A stretch of 64,000 nucleotides of DNA from Mortierella sp. BCC40632 (taxonomy: Eukaryota > Mortierellomycota > Mortierellomycetes > Mortierellales > Mortierellaceae). Each line of letters begins with the position of its first letter. The stretch's first letter is position 1. Positions 16,153 through 28,738 of this stretch are shown in pieces. The notes under the pieces were generated by a model. That model was not told the origin of the DNA, made no database searches, and saw only the letters and a list, made by a program, of their open reading frames with translations. The stretch lies in NCBI GenBank assembly GCA_011634665.1, contig WAEK01000021.1, positions 697,501-761,500 on the forward strand, read 5' to 3'. A program made the translations under genes and the position numbers.

Positions 16153-17094
16153 GAGATTATTAAAATTGGTGGCGCGTTTCTCTGCACGTGAAAGCAGTCC
16201 TTTCCTTCGAGTCCACAAATTGGGGGAGAAAAAACGACCCTGCTCCGAATTAGGATACCTGTCCACCCCCTGCTCTCACTCTATCTCACTCTCTCTCCTT
16301 ACGATATCATAGGCGGCCGTGGCCAAGGCCACTTTCTCCTCGCCTTGTCTCAAACTCTCGATCAGCATCTCATTTAGGGACTGAAGCATGGCGATTCTTT
16401 CCTGAGGAGAACAATTCTGCACCGTCTCGATGAATTCCGAGGCCTTGGTCCCAACCAACGACATGATGGCTAGAGTGAATGGGAGGAGGGGGAGGTGTGT
16501 TGGTTCATTTAGTTGGAGACAGGGGGGGGGGGGGAGACGGAGGAAGGAGAGGCAGGGACGGTCACAGCGACGAGAGGGGAGAGTAAAAACAAAATGAGAA
16601 ATCGAATCAGTGCTATTGTCAACGCTGGAAAAGATACCTCTCTCTTTAAAATCAAGAACAAAGAACAAGAGTGGGAAGACTACCAGAAAAAAAAAAAAAA
16701 AAAACCCACATTGCGCCTTTGCATCCAGATCTTGCATCAGTGTAATTGTCTTTGGAGTTCAAGAGGAAGTGACTCGACCGCTGGAAGGAAAAAAAAAAAA
16801 AAAAGATGAGATGAGAGGGCGGGCAGAGGTTAGAACTCTCTTTCTCTTGTGACGTTCCGTCAGAGTGCGTGTCTCTCTCCCAGTGTGTTTGTGTATGTCT
16901 GCATGTGTGTGCGTGTGATTGCAGCGGAGCGGAGGAACGGGCGTCGGGCGCATGGGGATGCTGGGTTGAGAAGCCGCTGGAGATTTCTTCCGAAAAAAGG
17001 ATGAGGATGAGAGGAGCTTACTATCAAGATAGTCATCGAGATAGGCCAAGGATTCTGATGTCCTGACTGCTGTCGAGGCTGCTGTTGTCTTCAT
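14827..17094 (-). CDS. ING-family PHD-finger protein, PHD frame apparently disrupted
   Basis: ING proteins are subunits of histone acetyltransferase or deacetylase complexes; their PHD finger reads H3K4 methylation. Minus-strand exons: 17094-17022 (LAYLDDYLD), 16469-16303 ([26 protein letters not shown], the ING N-terminal coiled coil), 16100-15926 ([20 protein letters not shown]), 15800-15765, 15540-15414 (Ser-rich, basic) and 15199-15100 ([28 protein letters not shown]). All these close in phase, giving 226 codons. The last exon (from 14930) should complete the PHD with [21 protein letters not shown] and a basic end. A tandem duplication of GTGGA (14914-14923) shifts the frame inside it. 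Without one copy the frame closes at 14827; as written, the last two zinc ligands are lost. It is divergent from the Zn2Cys6 gene. Confidence 0.85.
15340..15404. repeat. A-rich homopolymer tract
   Basis: About 65 bp, almost all A with three G interruptions, in an intron of the ING gene. On the sense strand it is the T-rich tract after the donor at 15413. Confidence 0.9.
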
Positions 17095-18559
17095 GCTGAG
17101 GTGGAGAGGATTGGGGCAATGGATGGAGAGAGAAAGTACGCGCGAGTAAGAGTGCGAGGAAAAGAGGAATAAAAAAAAAAAAAAGAGAGAGGAAGGGGGC
17201 GGGAGAGAAAATTGGCATTTTGTGACAGCGAGTGGATCGGCGGCCAGAGATAAACCGTCGAAATTCAGACAGTTCTTAGCTGGATGGGTCCCATAGATTT
17301 TCAAAACGGGGCTCTGTCTCTCGATAAATACTCTTGGCGCGCAATCCAAAAAATATGGCCGAGTACCTCCACAGCTGAGGGAAAAGTGCATACGAATCTC
17401 ACAGTGACCCGGAGAGGGCACGTCCTGGCGTTGACGCCATTGATAAAAACAAAGAACAGGGTGGGTGGGTTGAACGAGCTTCTCGCCTCCAGAGTCCATG
17501 AGGGACATTGAAAACCTGACGTTAGTCTCTTGCCATGACGCTTGAGAGGTCCGTAACGACCAAAGAAAGATGAGGAAGCGTAGAAGGGCCCTCTACATAC
17601 TTCATATCTCACTTTTTTTTTTCTTTTTTTTCTCCCCCACCCCCTCCTCCTTCTCGGAACAAAAGAAAGACCTGTGCATAGCCGAGACAACCAAGAGAGC
17701 AGAGACAAGGAGCGTGCTTTCTCTCTCTCTTTTTTTTCTGTCAGCAACCGTTTTCTACCTTTGCATTATCGAATCAATTGGGACTAATCGCAGGGGTGAA
17801 AGAGAAAGAGAGAGAAGGAGGAGCGGAAGAATTAAAGTGGCCGAGGAGAAAGTGAACGATAAAGAATGGGATGGAATAGGAGAGAAGAGAAGAGGAGCCC
17901 GGCTCGGTACCCTTTCTCTCTCTTTCTCCCCCAACAGGTGTGGGGGCAGAAGTGAAAATAGAAAAAAGAGGAAAGGGAAGAGGTCTGTGTGTCTAAAAGC
18001 GTACTTTGCACGGGCTGCTGGTCATGGTGACAAGCCCCGCCGTGAGTTCAGGGAAACCTCAAAGCCGTTTATCGATTCCTGTTTCCTGCCTTCTCTCTCT
18101 TTCTCTCTTTCTTTCTTTCTTTCTTTCTTTCTCTCCCACACACACACACACACACACACACACTTTGTCTTTTTTTTTTTTTTTTTGTCTCTTTTTCTTT
18201 TTTTCTCTCTTCTCTCCTCTCCTCTTCAGACGGCTCTGCATCATTGCCCTACGCTTTTGGACGACCTGCCCCACCCCCTTTACCTTCTGTGGATGCAATC
18301 TGCGCCTTTTCTCAGTTTCTGTCCGTGAACCATTCTCTCCTCTCTCTCCCCTTTCCTCATTCATCTCCACTCACTCTCTCGTTCCCCCCTCTTTTCTCTA
18401 TTTTCTCCTTCTCTTGCCTCATTCCCTCAACCTGCATCTGCGCGCCATCTTTTTTTATTTTTTTTATTATTTTTTATTTTTTTTTCCCTTCTTCTCATTC
18501 CATTTTCTGGGTCTCCCAATGCCTTTCATCCTTACCTAGACTGATCTTGTCTCATCAGC
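17095..18559. other. Divergent promoter region ING/Zn2Cys6 factor
   Basis: 1.46 kb between two divergent starts. It includes a more balanced-composition block at about 17220-17560 (possible promoter core) and an extended pyrimidine leader with CTTT and CACA repeats (18100-18170) up to the transcription factor ATG. No conserved coding segment is visible; the short open frames here are not convincing. Confidence 0.6.
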
Positions 18560-20327
18560 ATGAACTATCCGCCTCGACTCGACCCTAGTCAGCATCATCA
18601 GCCGCCTTTACCTGCTGCCGCCGTTTTCCATCCACCCGGCCGCTCCACTGGTCCTGGCTTTGCCCAGCCCTCTCATCCTTTTCGTCCATTACCACAAGAG
18701 CAACAGCAACAGCAACAGCAACAACAACAACAACAACAGCAGCAGCAGCAACCACATCAGCAACAGTCGACTCCTTATTCTTCATATCAGTATCAGTATG
18801 CCCAGCAACCTCACCCTTCGCACTCAACGCATCCGTCGCACCAGCATCCAACACAGTCATCGTATCTTTCACAACAGCGACCCTATGCACAACTCCCGCC
18901 CTTTGACTATAGCCCTAATTCTCACTCTGGGACAGGGCCCTCCTCCCACGCAGGTATCGATATGAGCAACAGCAACAATATCAACAGCGTAGGCCAGAGC
19001 GTCCACGTCGCAGCGCATCGCAGCAACGACTATCCAAGTCAGGAGGGACCCACGCGATCGCATCGACGAGGCATCTCGTCCGAGCACGGTTATTCCGTCC
19101 GCTTCCACCCCAGCAGAAACCTTGGGGCCGAACAGACGCTCGCTGCGGAACAAGGCACTTTTATTCCACGGCCCAAGATACCTGGCCTCCCTTGCATTGC
19201 TTGCCAGATGGCTAAACTGTACTGCGATGGCGGCTCTCCTTGCCGACCTTGTCAACAGAGTCGAGTCCGATGCCATTACGAAGGGTACAACAATACAAAA
19301 TTCTTTGGCATTGATGCCTTGCAACTCCAACATCCTTCGTCTACCTCTACACAAGAATCGCATGGAGATCGCAGAGACTCCTTTCATGGCGGCCATGATT
19401 CGTCCTTGTCCCCGTCCTTTCCTTTGTTGATGGCCGATAGTCGAGAAAGGGGTCATCCTGCCGATTTTGACCCCTTGCCTCCCCGTTCCCGTTCAAGATC
19501 GGGCTCGGCATCTGGCACAAGATCGGGGTCAAGCGCAGGTCCAGGATCTGGACCGGGATCGAGATCGGGATCGGGATCGGGTCCAGGGATCGCAGGTGTG
19601 GCAAACATACCATCCACTACTTCTGCGAATTCAACCACAATAACATCAGTAACAGGAGGAGGAAGGGGAGGAGGAGGAGGAGGAAGAGGAGGAGGAGATG
19701 CAGGAGAGAACAACCATGGACATGTCTCCAACAGGGACGGGTCATCGTTTCCGCGCCTGTCGCCTTTGGCCTCGCCACCTCCTATCCAGCTCACTGACCA
19801 AACACTTATCACCATTCCTCCATTTCAGGAGGCGATATCTGAAAGGGATCGACTAACAAGCAACAAGGTCACTCTGCCATCGATCGCATCCATTGGTTCA
19901 TCGATTGGTTCATCGCTCGGCCCATCGATCGGGCCTACGTCCTTGTCCTCGTCGTCCTCATCCTCGTCGCCGTCGCCGTCGTCGTCGACTCTGGCATCTG
20001 CACATGCACCCACAAGCATTCCCGGCATAACAGGAACTGCCGCCAGTAACAGCGGAAGCATGAGATCCAGCACTTCCAGGAGTTCATCCATCTCGAGTTC
20101 GTCTCGGTCCAACATGTCAAATGGTAACAGCCCCTTATTTTTTTCTTTCTTTCTTTCTTTTTCTTTCTTTCTTTTATGCTTTTTATGCTTTTTATGCTTT
20201 TTATGCTTTTTTGTGAATTGAACTGTGACATTGCTTGTTCTTTGCTTTGCTTTGCTTTTGTTGGTTATGCCGTCAAGTCAGTCGACCGACGCGTCTGAAT
20301 GTTCTCTGAGACCAAGAGATGCCGGTG

Positions 20328-20407
<80 letters not shown>

Positions 20408-20492
20408 CTCGATTCGCACAAAAGGTCTTTGGGTCCAATCATATTGCTGTGCTTCGGACATTCGAATGAGGGTCACTGACACAAATGCACAT

Positions 20493-20536
<44 letters not shown>

Positions 20537-22091
20537 TTTTTTTTCAAATCTATTGTTTTTTTTTTTGCGCCCTGATGCTTTGCTCTCCTTCGCTGTGCAT
20601 TTTTTTTTTTTTAAAAAAAAAAAAACCTCCCATAGGAACCATTTCACCTCCTCATGTTGCCACCCCAAGATCCCTTAGTGAGAGACCCATACCAGGGTCC
20701 CGTTTCAGTCAAACCACACCCAATTTGACGACGACCCATTCTGACGCCGACCCGAATATGAAACGATCCTATACCAAAAAGTCCCCACTCACACCTCAAC
20801 AACAACAGGCCCTCCAAAGTTTCAAGGATCCTCTCTATTCTCTTTCGAGTGCCAGTATCCGAGCACGAAAGAATGCACTCGAGATGGAAAATATCCAACG
20901 GGCCAGTGCCCTTTATCCAGATTTTCTGGCCAAGATCAAGACCTTGACATCCTCCTCCTCATCGTCCTCTACCATGGATTTGACCAAGTCTTTCTCAAAT
21001 CCTGTTGGGATTCTTTCTGGAGAAGAGTCGAGTCATCATCTTATGGACATTGATGTCCCCAACAGTGCCTCTAGTAGTGGAAGTGAAGGTTCCAAACATT
21101 CCACCAAGAATTCCATTGCCCAAAGTGTTGTCTCTGTCACACAACGACTTGTTCATTCCACTCGATTGAATGCAACGTATCCCAGTCAATCGATTGTGGA
21201 GAGTCGATTGGAAAGTATGGGAAAATCGGGATTGTTACACAGTTTGGTCCAACAATATTTCACCTTGATTCATCCTCAGATGATGGTACTTCACAAGAAC
21301 CATTTCTTGGTTCGATTTTGGGATCAATTTGGACCTTTTCCCGAGGCACGCGAGGTTCATTCGTATGTGAATCGATTGGAGATCTGGGATCGAGATCAAT
21401 TGCATACCAAGAAGAAAAGAACAAATCCATTGTTACTTTTGTCCATGTTGGCTCTGGTCTCGAGACATTTTATTGATCGAGAACCACTCAAGAGTACGGC
21501 CGATGATAAACGACGACGGTTGGAACAGAGTCTTCAAATGATCAATTCTGAATTCCGGACTGCTGAACATGCGAATCGATGTCATCAGGCTGTGGTCGAG
21601 GCCGAGTTACGAGAATTGATGGAGACGGATGCAGAGGGACAAAGTCTCATGGGCGATAATTTGTTGGATCGAGGAGAACAATATTTTCAATGGGCGCTCG
21701 AACTTCTCAAGACCAAATATGAGGAATCTTGTTTGACCTCTGTTCAGGCACATTTGCTCTTGAGGGAATATGCTATCATGGCTGGGGATCATACACAGGC
21801 GTATACGTTTGGTGTGACAGCGATCACCATGGCCATGGAACTTGGTTGGCATCAGACACTTGTTTCTGGGCAGGCAGATCAAGAGCGTCCAGCGACGGAG
21901 ACGTTACAAGAAGAGATGCTTGATCCTGAGGAGCATCGAGATCGAAAGACAAGAGAGGAAGAGCAAAGACTCTGTTGGTGGCAATGTTTTATGATTGACC
22001 GATGGATGTCGGCGGCCTATGGTCGGCCAGTAGTAAGTTTTTTTTTGTTTGTTTATTTGGATTAATTATTGTTTTTCTTTTCAATTGGCTG

Positions 22092-22131
<40 letters not shown>

Positions 22132-23346
22132 AAAGAGAAAAGAGTTGGTCATTGCTGGTGCTAACAAAAGCGACATTTCCTTTCCCTTTGAATCAAACAG
22201 CACATTCCTGGGCATTTATTCGACAAGAGCCAAACTCCTTGTCAACTCAAGTTGAAACAGTCAAAGGCAGATGCTGAAAAACTCCAGATCCAAGGACAAG
22301 CAAGTCAAGGAATAGAGCCATTACCAAAGGCCACCATGTCAGCCCTCACAGCCGATTTTTGGTTAACCCCTGGAGGACCTGACACGCCCCTCATTGAACG
22401 AGACCAAGGCGGACAAGACAATGAAATGGTCGAAGAGACGGCCCAAGGAACACGTCGATCGACTGGATCAGGTGATGGTATGGCCTCTACCTCACCTCGT
22501 CTCCCAGGGGCTCAAGTACGGATACGAGCATTCTTCGATCAACAATGTCGACAGGCCGTTATTTTGGACGATGTTCTACATTTTGTTTCGACATGGTCTG
22601 AAGACTTGTTTGTGAGTTCGGCCCAATTTGAAAAGTTGAGTGGGACGTTGGATGATTGGCATCGAGCATTACCCGAATGGCAAACATTTCCTCTCTCGGG
22701 AATTGTCACACCTCCAAAGTCCACCTTGTCCCGAAGAGGGTCTCAAGGAGAATCCCATCGAAAACTAATTGGACATACAATGGCCCTCAAGAGTGTAGCC
22801 AATGTGGATGAAGGACGAGATGTGGTTCAGTCGACACTTTTAGGGATCTCGTATCACACGGTTCGAATACTTTTGTTTCGACCTTTTCTTCGGACAAATC
22901 TGCGTCATCCACCGTGTAACCCGACACGAGCCAGTTCTGTCTGTGCGCAATCTGCGAATGCGATCACGGCCTTGGCCGAATATCTGATCAATCATAACGA
23001 TGCAGCCATTCAACCTTGTGTGTTGATGCGCCATCAGTTCTCGCTCGTGACTGCCGCCGGGATTCAATTGATGAACTCGAATCTGGAGGAGGAACCCCGG
23101 TTATCGACCCCGGCCAAGATCAATTTGCTCAAGTCGATCCGAGTTTTGAGAGATGCGGATCGGTCAACGATTCGAGTGCAGGGTAAAGATGAGGATGGGG
23201 TGGGTGAAGGAGAAGAAGGAGAAGGAGAGAGTGGACCTGGAATGAAAGGAGAAGAAGCTTCTCCTGGCATGGGGCCATCCGAAGGGGTGCACCGGGTTCT
23301 GGAGGAGCTCTTTCCCGTGCAGATCAAGCAAATGTATGGCAGTTAG
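18560..23346 (+). CDS. Zn2Cys6 transcription factor with fungal_trans domain
   Basis: Nuclear DNA-binding regulator; targets unknown. Exons 18560-20123, 20636-22032 and 22201-23346 close exactly to 1368 residues. The N-terminus has a poly-Q tract from about residue 47. The zinc cluster has Cys212, 215, 222, 228, 231 and 238, spaced C-x2-C-x6-C-x5-C-x2-C-x6-C. Long Ser/Gly-rich disordered segments follow (RSGSGSG repeats near 310-350; poly-Ser near 460-480). The middle-homology domain lies in exons 2 and 3: SGLLHSLVQQYFTLIHPQMM, then RLCWWQCFMIDRWMSAAYGRPV and HTVRILLFRPFLRTN. The cluster sits unusually far from the N-terminus. Intron 1 (512 nt) contains a 77-bp CT run and a T12A13 junction. 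It is divergent from ING. Confidence 0.93.
20172..20210. repeat. TTTTATGCT minisatellite, about 4 copies
   Basis: 9-bp unit repeated in tandem in the first intron of the Zn2Cys6 gene, shortly after the donor site. Confidence 0.9.
20329..20405. repeat. (CT)n microsatellite
   Basis: Pure CT run in intron 1 of the Zn2Cys6 gene; a second CT run at 20496-20527 ends in T17. Confidence 0.96.
20601..20625. repeat. T12A13 palindromic homopolymer junction
   Basis: Twelve T followed by thirteen A, only 10 bp before the acceptor AG of exon 2 of the Zn2Cys6 gene. Confidence 0.95.
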
Positions 23347-23348
23347 TC

Positions 23349-23391
<43 letters not shown>

Positions 23392-24010
23392 TCACTTTTT
23401 TGTCACTTTTTGTCTTTTTTTTGTAATTACACTGTAAAAATCTCTTCTACACCATCTACACCATCCAGCACCACCTTGCACTAAGCATCCGTCTATTCCG
23501 CACTGCATATATCTTGTTCTCCTTTTTATTTCTCTCTCTCTCTCTCTCTCTCTCTCCCCTCTCTTGCATTGTTCCTAGTTCTCGTCTTGTGTGACAGAAT
23601 AAATCGAGGCATATTCTTCTCTCTCTCTCTTGGATAACAATCGATTGTTCCGAAAAAGTACGATGTGTTTGTGTGTAATGCATGTGGAAAAGTGTGCTCT
23701 AGAGGGCTATGTACGTCTGCTCTCGTCCATGCTCTTTTTCCTTTCATCTTTGCTTTGACCATGTGGGTTGCAATCATAATGATATCGTTTGCTATGCTCA
23801 CCCGAGAAAGAAAAGTGAAAGATAGATAGAAGATAGAGAGATAGACTGATAGAGAGAGAGAGAGAAGAGAAAGATGGTTTTTTTTCTCTCTCTCTCTTTC
23901 TTTCTCCAATGGCTCAAAGGATACCTGTGGAGGATGTAGAGAGAGTACATAAACACAGGTGACTAGGAAATGACGACGATATTTGTTGTGTACATTCAAA
24001 CATGGTTTGA

Positions 24011-24066
<56 letters not shown>

Positions 24067-24408
24067 AGGATAGAGAGAAAGAGATGGATTCACATGTCTA
24101 AAGAGAACGTCGTCGTCGGAAGGGGGTGGAGTGGGGGGGGGTGTGTGTGTGAATAATATGAAAACGGAGAAGGGCGTCAGTGGCGGGATGGGCTGGGTTA
24201 GGAAGGGTTTGACTTTAGTAGGGTCGCGTGGGGAGGAGGAAGGAAGGGGGACAGAGAGAAGGGCCTTCTTGTTCCTGACTGACTGGACAGTAGGACGATG
24301 GCGCAGTGACGAGGACCAGGCTGATTGGCGGGGACTCTTTTCCTCTTTCTTTCTTTTTTCAATATGAAAACATCGAGAAAGAAGCGAATGGGGAGAAAAA
24401 GAAGGAGA

Positions 24409-24484
<76 letters not shown>

Positions 24485-24986
24485 AGAGAGAAGGAAAAGA
24501 GAGGAAGCAGATACAGATAACAACAACGACAACCATAGGAGCAAGCAGCAGCAATAACAACAACAGCAAACATCAACATCAATAACAACAGGTGGAGGAG
24601 AGGAGGAAGGACATTCAACAGCAGGCAAAAAAAAGAAGAAACACCGTCGGGTCTGATCGTCTGATCGGAGTGGCGAAAAAGAAATTTTTGTTGCTTCAAG
24701 AGAAAAGAAATTTTTGTTGTGTCCTCAAAGAAGTCCTTTCAAGCTTTTCTCTAAGGGTAGATCCATTCCTCCTCACTTCTCACTCTTCTTCACTCCCATT
24801 CTCCTTCACTCTCTCCTTCACTCCTTCACTCCTTCACTCTCTCACTCTCTCACTCTCTTACTCTCTCACTCTCTTACTCTCTCACCCTCTCACTCTTACA
24901 CCTCACTCACTCTACTCCCTTCCTTGATTCTCACTCCCCTCACTCCCCTTCTCCCCCCTTCCTCTCCCCGGCAAGACCAACGTCCA
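23347..24986. other. Intergenic, simple-sequence dominated
   Basis: Starts with T37 right after the transcription factor stop codon. It then holds CT/GA runs (23531-23556, 24014-24062, 24413-24480), TCACTC repeats (24775-24900) and a C-rich leader before the next ATG. The open frames here are repeat artefacts. Confidence 0.7.
24413..24480. repeat. (GA)n microsatellite
   Basis: Pure GA run of about 68 bp between the Zn2Cys6 and HAD genes; a second GA run lies at about 24014-24062. Confidence 0.96.
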
Positions 24987-27328
24987 ATGCGGCACAACCC
25001 CAACGCCCCGCGCAAGGTCATTGCTGTGGATCTGGACGAGGTCCTGGCGCGGACCTCGTTGGCCGTCGCCGATTTCCACAATGCTACCTATGGCACCTCT
25101 CTTACGATGGACGACTTTATCTCGTATGACTATACCAAGATCTGGGGCGGCACCCGTGAAGAGTCGATCCTCAAGTGGCGACAGTTCTTTGACTCGCCTT
25201 ATTTTCTCAAGGTCGAACCTGTCGAAGGTAGTCTCGAGACTCTGAAGGTATTTTTTTCTGCGGAAAAAGAAAAGGAGAGATAGAAAAAAAAAAGGGGGAG
25301 AGAGAGAGAGAGAGAGAGCTTCTTTTATGATTGCAGCAGAGTGAGCAACCGAGAACGGTGGAAGCAACTCTTATGAACAAAAAGAAGCAAAATGAAGAAA
25401 AAAAAAAAAAAAAAGGAGTAGAGATTGATTCATCAGGAACATGGAGACAGATCCAAGACGGACTCGTTTATGTGTGTGAGATGAATGAGAGAAACCGAAG
25501 GAATCCTCCTGCAGGCACCAATAAAAAATAAAAAATAAAAAAAAACAACAAACAAATGGACAACCACAGCCGAATGGATCAAGCCAGTCTTTTACACACA
25601 TACATTTTCTCTTAACATCATCAACAACAAACACACAACCGAATCAACTACCACTACCACTACCACCACCAGTACAACAACAACAACAACGGAGAGAGAG
25701 AGAAGAGAGGAAGGGTGGGAAACAACAACAATCAAGATCCGCCAGCCTTTTTTTTTTTTTTTTTTTCTCTCTCCGACCAGAGAGTGTGTGTGAGAGAGTG
25801 AGAGAGAGAAAAAAAAAAAAAAAAAAAAAAAGGGAATCTACTACGGCCATTTCTAACGTATTGACACTCCCTTGGATGTGCTCTCTCTCTCTCTCGTCTC
25901 ATCTTCACTTGGAAATCATTCCAGCTCCTCAAGTCTCGTCGATTCAGCCTCGTGATCGTCACGGCCCGTCAACAGTTTGTGGCCGACTTGACCAAAAAGT
26001 TTGTGGATCGACATTTCCCAGGCATCTTTGAATCCATCTACTTTGCCAATCATTTCTTGACCGAAGAAGAAAAACTCAACTTTGTCTCGAAACCCAAATC
26101 AGTCATCTGTCGAGATGTCCGTGCTCAACTCTTGATCGACGACTCGATCGAGAATGCGGCCGAGGTGGCTCGAGCAGGGATCCCGGTCTTGTTGTTTGAT
26201 CTGGAAGGTAAATACCTTTGGAATAAACTACAAGAAGGTCAGACCTTGCCCGACAAGGTCACTCGAGTTCAATCCTGGAAAGAAATCCAGGCTTGGTTCC
26301 CTCGTCCTCGTTCTCCTCTCTCGAATCAGTGCATCAGTCGGGACGATCAGATCACTGAATCCGAATCCGAGGAAGAATCGGACGAGGTATCGGACGAATC
26401 GGATGTCGAAGTCGACGAAGACGAGGAAGAGGACGAGGACGATGTTCAGGATGAAGAAATGGGCATTGAAGATGACGAGGAGGAAGAGGAGGAAGAAGAA
26501 TACAGTCGTCGTCACCAATTGCATCAAATCCATGCCAATCAACATCAAAACATGCTCGTCTCGGACGACGAGGATGGTTCAGACTCGGATGAGGATCTTC
26601 ACCCTTCCACAGGAACAGACGAAGCTCACAAGCGAGGAGATCGTCTCGAGAATGGTTGTTATGAGGAAGAACGGCGTCATCGGTCCTCGAGACGGAGAAA
26701 GCTCATGATGATGGACTATTCCAGCAGCTCGAGTAGTAGCGACGAGGATTCGGCCGAACCCGAGAACGGCGACATTGATCTCGAGAATGGACTTCATCAT
26801 CAACGACGTCGACGAAGCTCTGCCGCCATGGAAGAGGATGACGACCGAACGTATGATGATCTTGAGAGTGGTCGATCTCGGAGGCGATATGATAGCCATG
26901 GTAGATCTGTACCTCATGAGGAATTGGAGCGACTCCGTCATCAGCATGAGCATATCTATACGGATCCCATGGAATTGGAACTCGATATCTCTGCCAATGG
27001 AACCATCGAGTCGATGAACGGTCCTCATCACAGCAACAGCAGCCACAGTAGTATGAGTAGTATCAGTAGCACAACGACGATTGCAACGGCCATCTCGACC
27101 ACCACTAGTACGATCTCTGTTACTGCCTCCGAGACGACGACGACAACGACAACGGTTCAGGACTCGATTGACGACAAGATCGAGTCAATAGTGGCAGGGA
27201 CGGCGACCCCAATACTGTCCTCCTCATCCGAGTCGATGGTAGTAGAGGGTCTGTCGATCAAGAATTCTTCCACCTTGTCGGGTCTTGACAAGGCTACTAT
27301 GGACATGGAGGAGATTCCATTGGCATAA
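24987..27328 (+). CDS. HAD-superfamily phosphatase, deoxynucleotidase-like, with acidic tail
   Basis: Exons 24987-25247 and 25925-27328 give 554 residues; the phase is 0 at both sides. The N-terminal 190 residues carry HAD motifs: VIAVDLDEVLA (nucleophile Asp15, acid/base Asp17), VIVTARQQ (Thr100) and LLIDDSIENA (Asp159-Asp160). The arrangement fits 5'(3')-deoxyribonucleotidase-type HAD proteins, but the substrate cannot be told from sequence. The remaining 350 residues are a low-complexity extension: an acidic block (ESESEEESDEVSDES and later E/D runs), arginine-rich patches, and Ser/Thr runs. This suggests a disordered interaction module not needed for catalysis. The 677-nt intron holds T18, A-runs, CA and GA repeats. 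It converges with the bZIP gene. Confidence 0.86.
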
Positions 27329-28165
27329 CCGCTTTTTCTTTTTTTATACTTTTTTTTTTTTTTTTTTTTTATTTTACTACTTGTCATGATCATACATTTC
27401 TCCTCTTCCTCTTCTTCTTCTTCTTCCTTGTCCTGCATTCCGATTTGCATCCATCCTCCATTACACTCCACTCCTCGCTACACCTGCCTCTTTCTCTACG
27501 ACTCTTTCTTTTGTTTGTTTGTTTGTTTGTTTTTACAAAAAAAAAATTCCTCCCCGACTTCTTTCTTTTACCCTGTAATCTCAAATCTATCTCTCCATCT
27601 TCTTTTTTTTTTTTTTTTTTTTTTCTTTTCCCTTCACTATCTTTTTAAATCGTTTTTTTTTTTCTTTTTCTCCAAAATCTGAGCCTTCCTTCTCAATCTC
27701 CATTTCTTTCATTCTAGACTTCAGTCATTCACCACCACCATTGACCACCTCTTTTTATTCATTTTTTTTTTTTTTTTATTTTTTTTTTTTTAAAAAAAAA
27801 AAAAGAAAAAAAAAAACATGGAAATGGGTCAAAAGCATTGAAAGTTTATTTATTGGCATAGTTGATTTGGGGTTTTTTTTTTGGGAGGGGAGGGAGAGTG
27901 AAGTCTTTTTTTTTTTTTTTTTTTTTTTCTTTCTTAACCACAGTCTGAATGTGTAGTTGGATTTTTTTCTGTTTTTTTTTTTTTTTTTTTTTTTTTGATT
28001 GTTTGTATGTTTGTTTTTTTTCCCTGTTGGAATAAAAACCCTTCTCCTGTTCCTTTCTTTCTTGACGAGTGGGCTTCTTTTTTTTCTTCTTCTTTTCCTT
28101 GTTGCAGAGAAAAGAAAGAAAAAAAATTGGAGGGCGAAGGGACAAAGAATAAAGAAATCAAAAAG

Positions 28166-28200
<35 letters not shown>

Positions 28201-28533
28201 AATACACGGCAAAGAGAGAGGTTGAGGTAGAGGTAGAGGTAGAGAAGGGGAGAGAGAGAAAGCAAAAAGAGTAATGAAAGGGCTGATGCGAGAGCACATG
28301 GATAGGTGGACAAGAAAAGGGACAAGTTTTCCTTTCTTTTTTTTTCTTCTTCTTCTTCTTCTTTTCCTTTTTGTTAATGAAGGAGATGATCGTGTCAAAT
28401 AGAAAGAAAAAAGAATGATCAAGATGGAGCGTATTGTGTGGACAATGGGATAAACAGCAAGTATAAAAACAGTATAGGTGAAAGGCAGATTAGAAAGAAC
28501 AAAGAAAGAGAGTGAGAGATAGCACAGCAGAGA

Positions 28534-28567
<34 letters not shown>

Positions 28568-28738
28568 GGGTAAACAAGATTCGATACATGAAAGAAAAGA
28601 AAAAAGAAAAAAAGAAAAGGTTGGCGATGGATGAAGGAGGGGGAATATAGCCCCAGTCTGTGAGGCGTCTCTTCTCAATCTGTTTCTCTCTCTTTCTCTT
28701 TCTTTTCTCTCTCTACTTCCTCTTCACAAGCAACTCTA
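27329..28738. other. Convergent intergenic region, poly-T rich
   Basis: Many homopolymer runs: T22 near 27353, T24 near 27605, T13A13 at 27779-27804, T20 or more near 27906 and 27975, and A29 near 28537. Also TTTG, CTT and GA repeats. No gene is visible; it holds the 3' ends of the HAD and bZIP genes. Confidence 0.7.
27779..27804. repeat. T13A13 palindromic homopolymer junction
   Basis: Perfect T13A13 preceded by another T-run, about 450 bp after the HAD stop codon. Confidence 0.95.

Noticed and set aside
17301..17747. Open frames on both strands in the ING/Zn2Cys6 spacer
   Set aside because: Short, overlapping on both strands, without splice signals or recognisable motifs; more likely promoter sequence.
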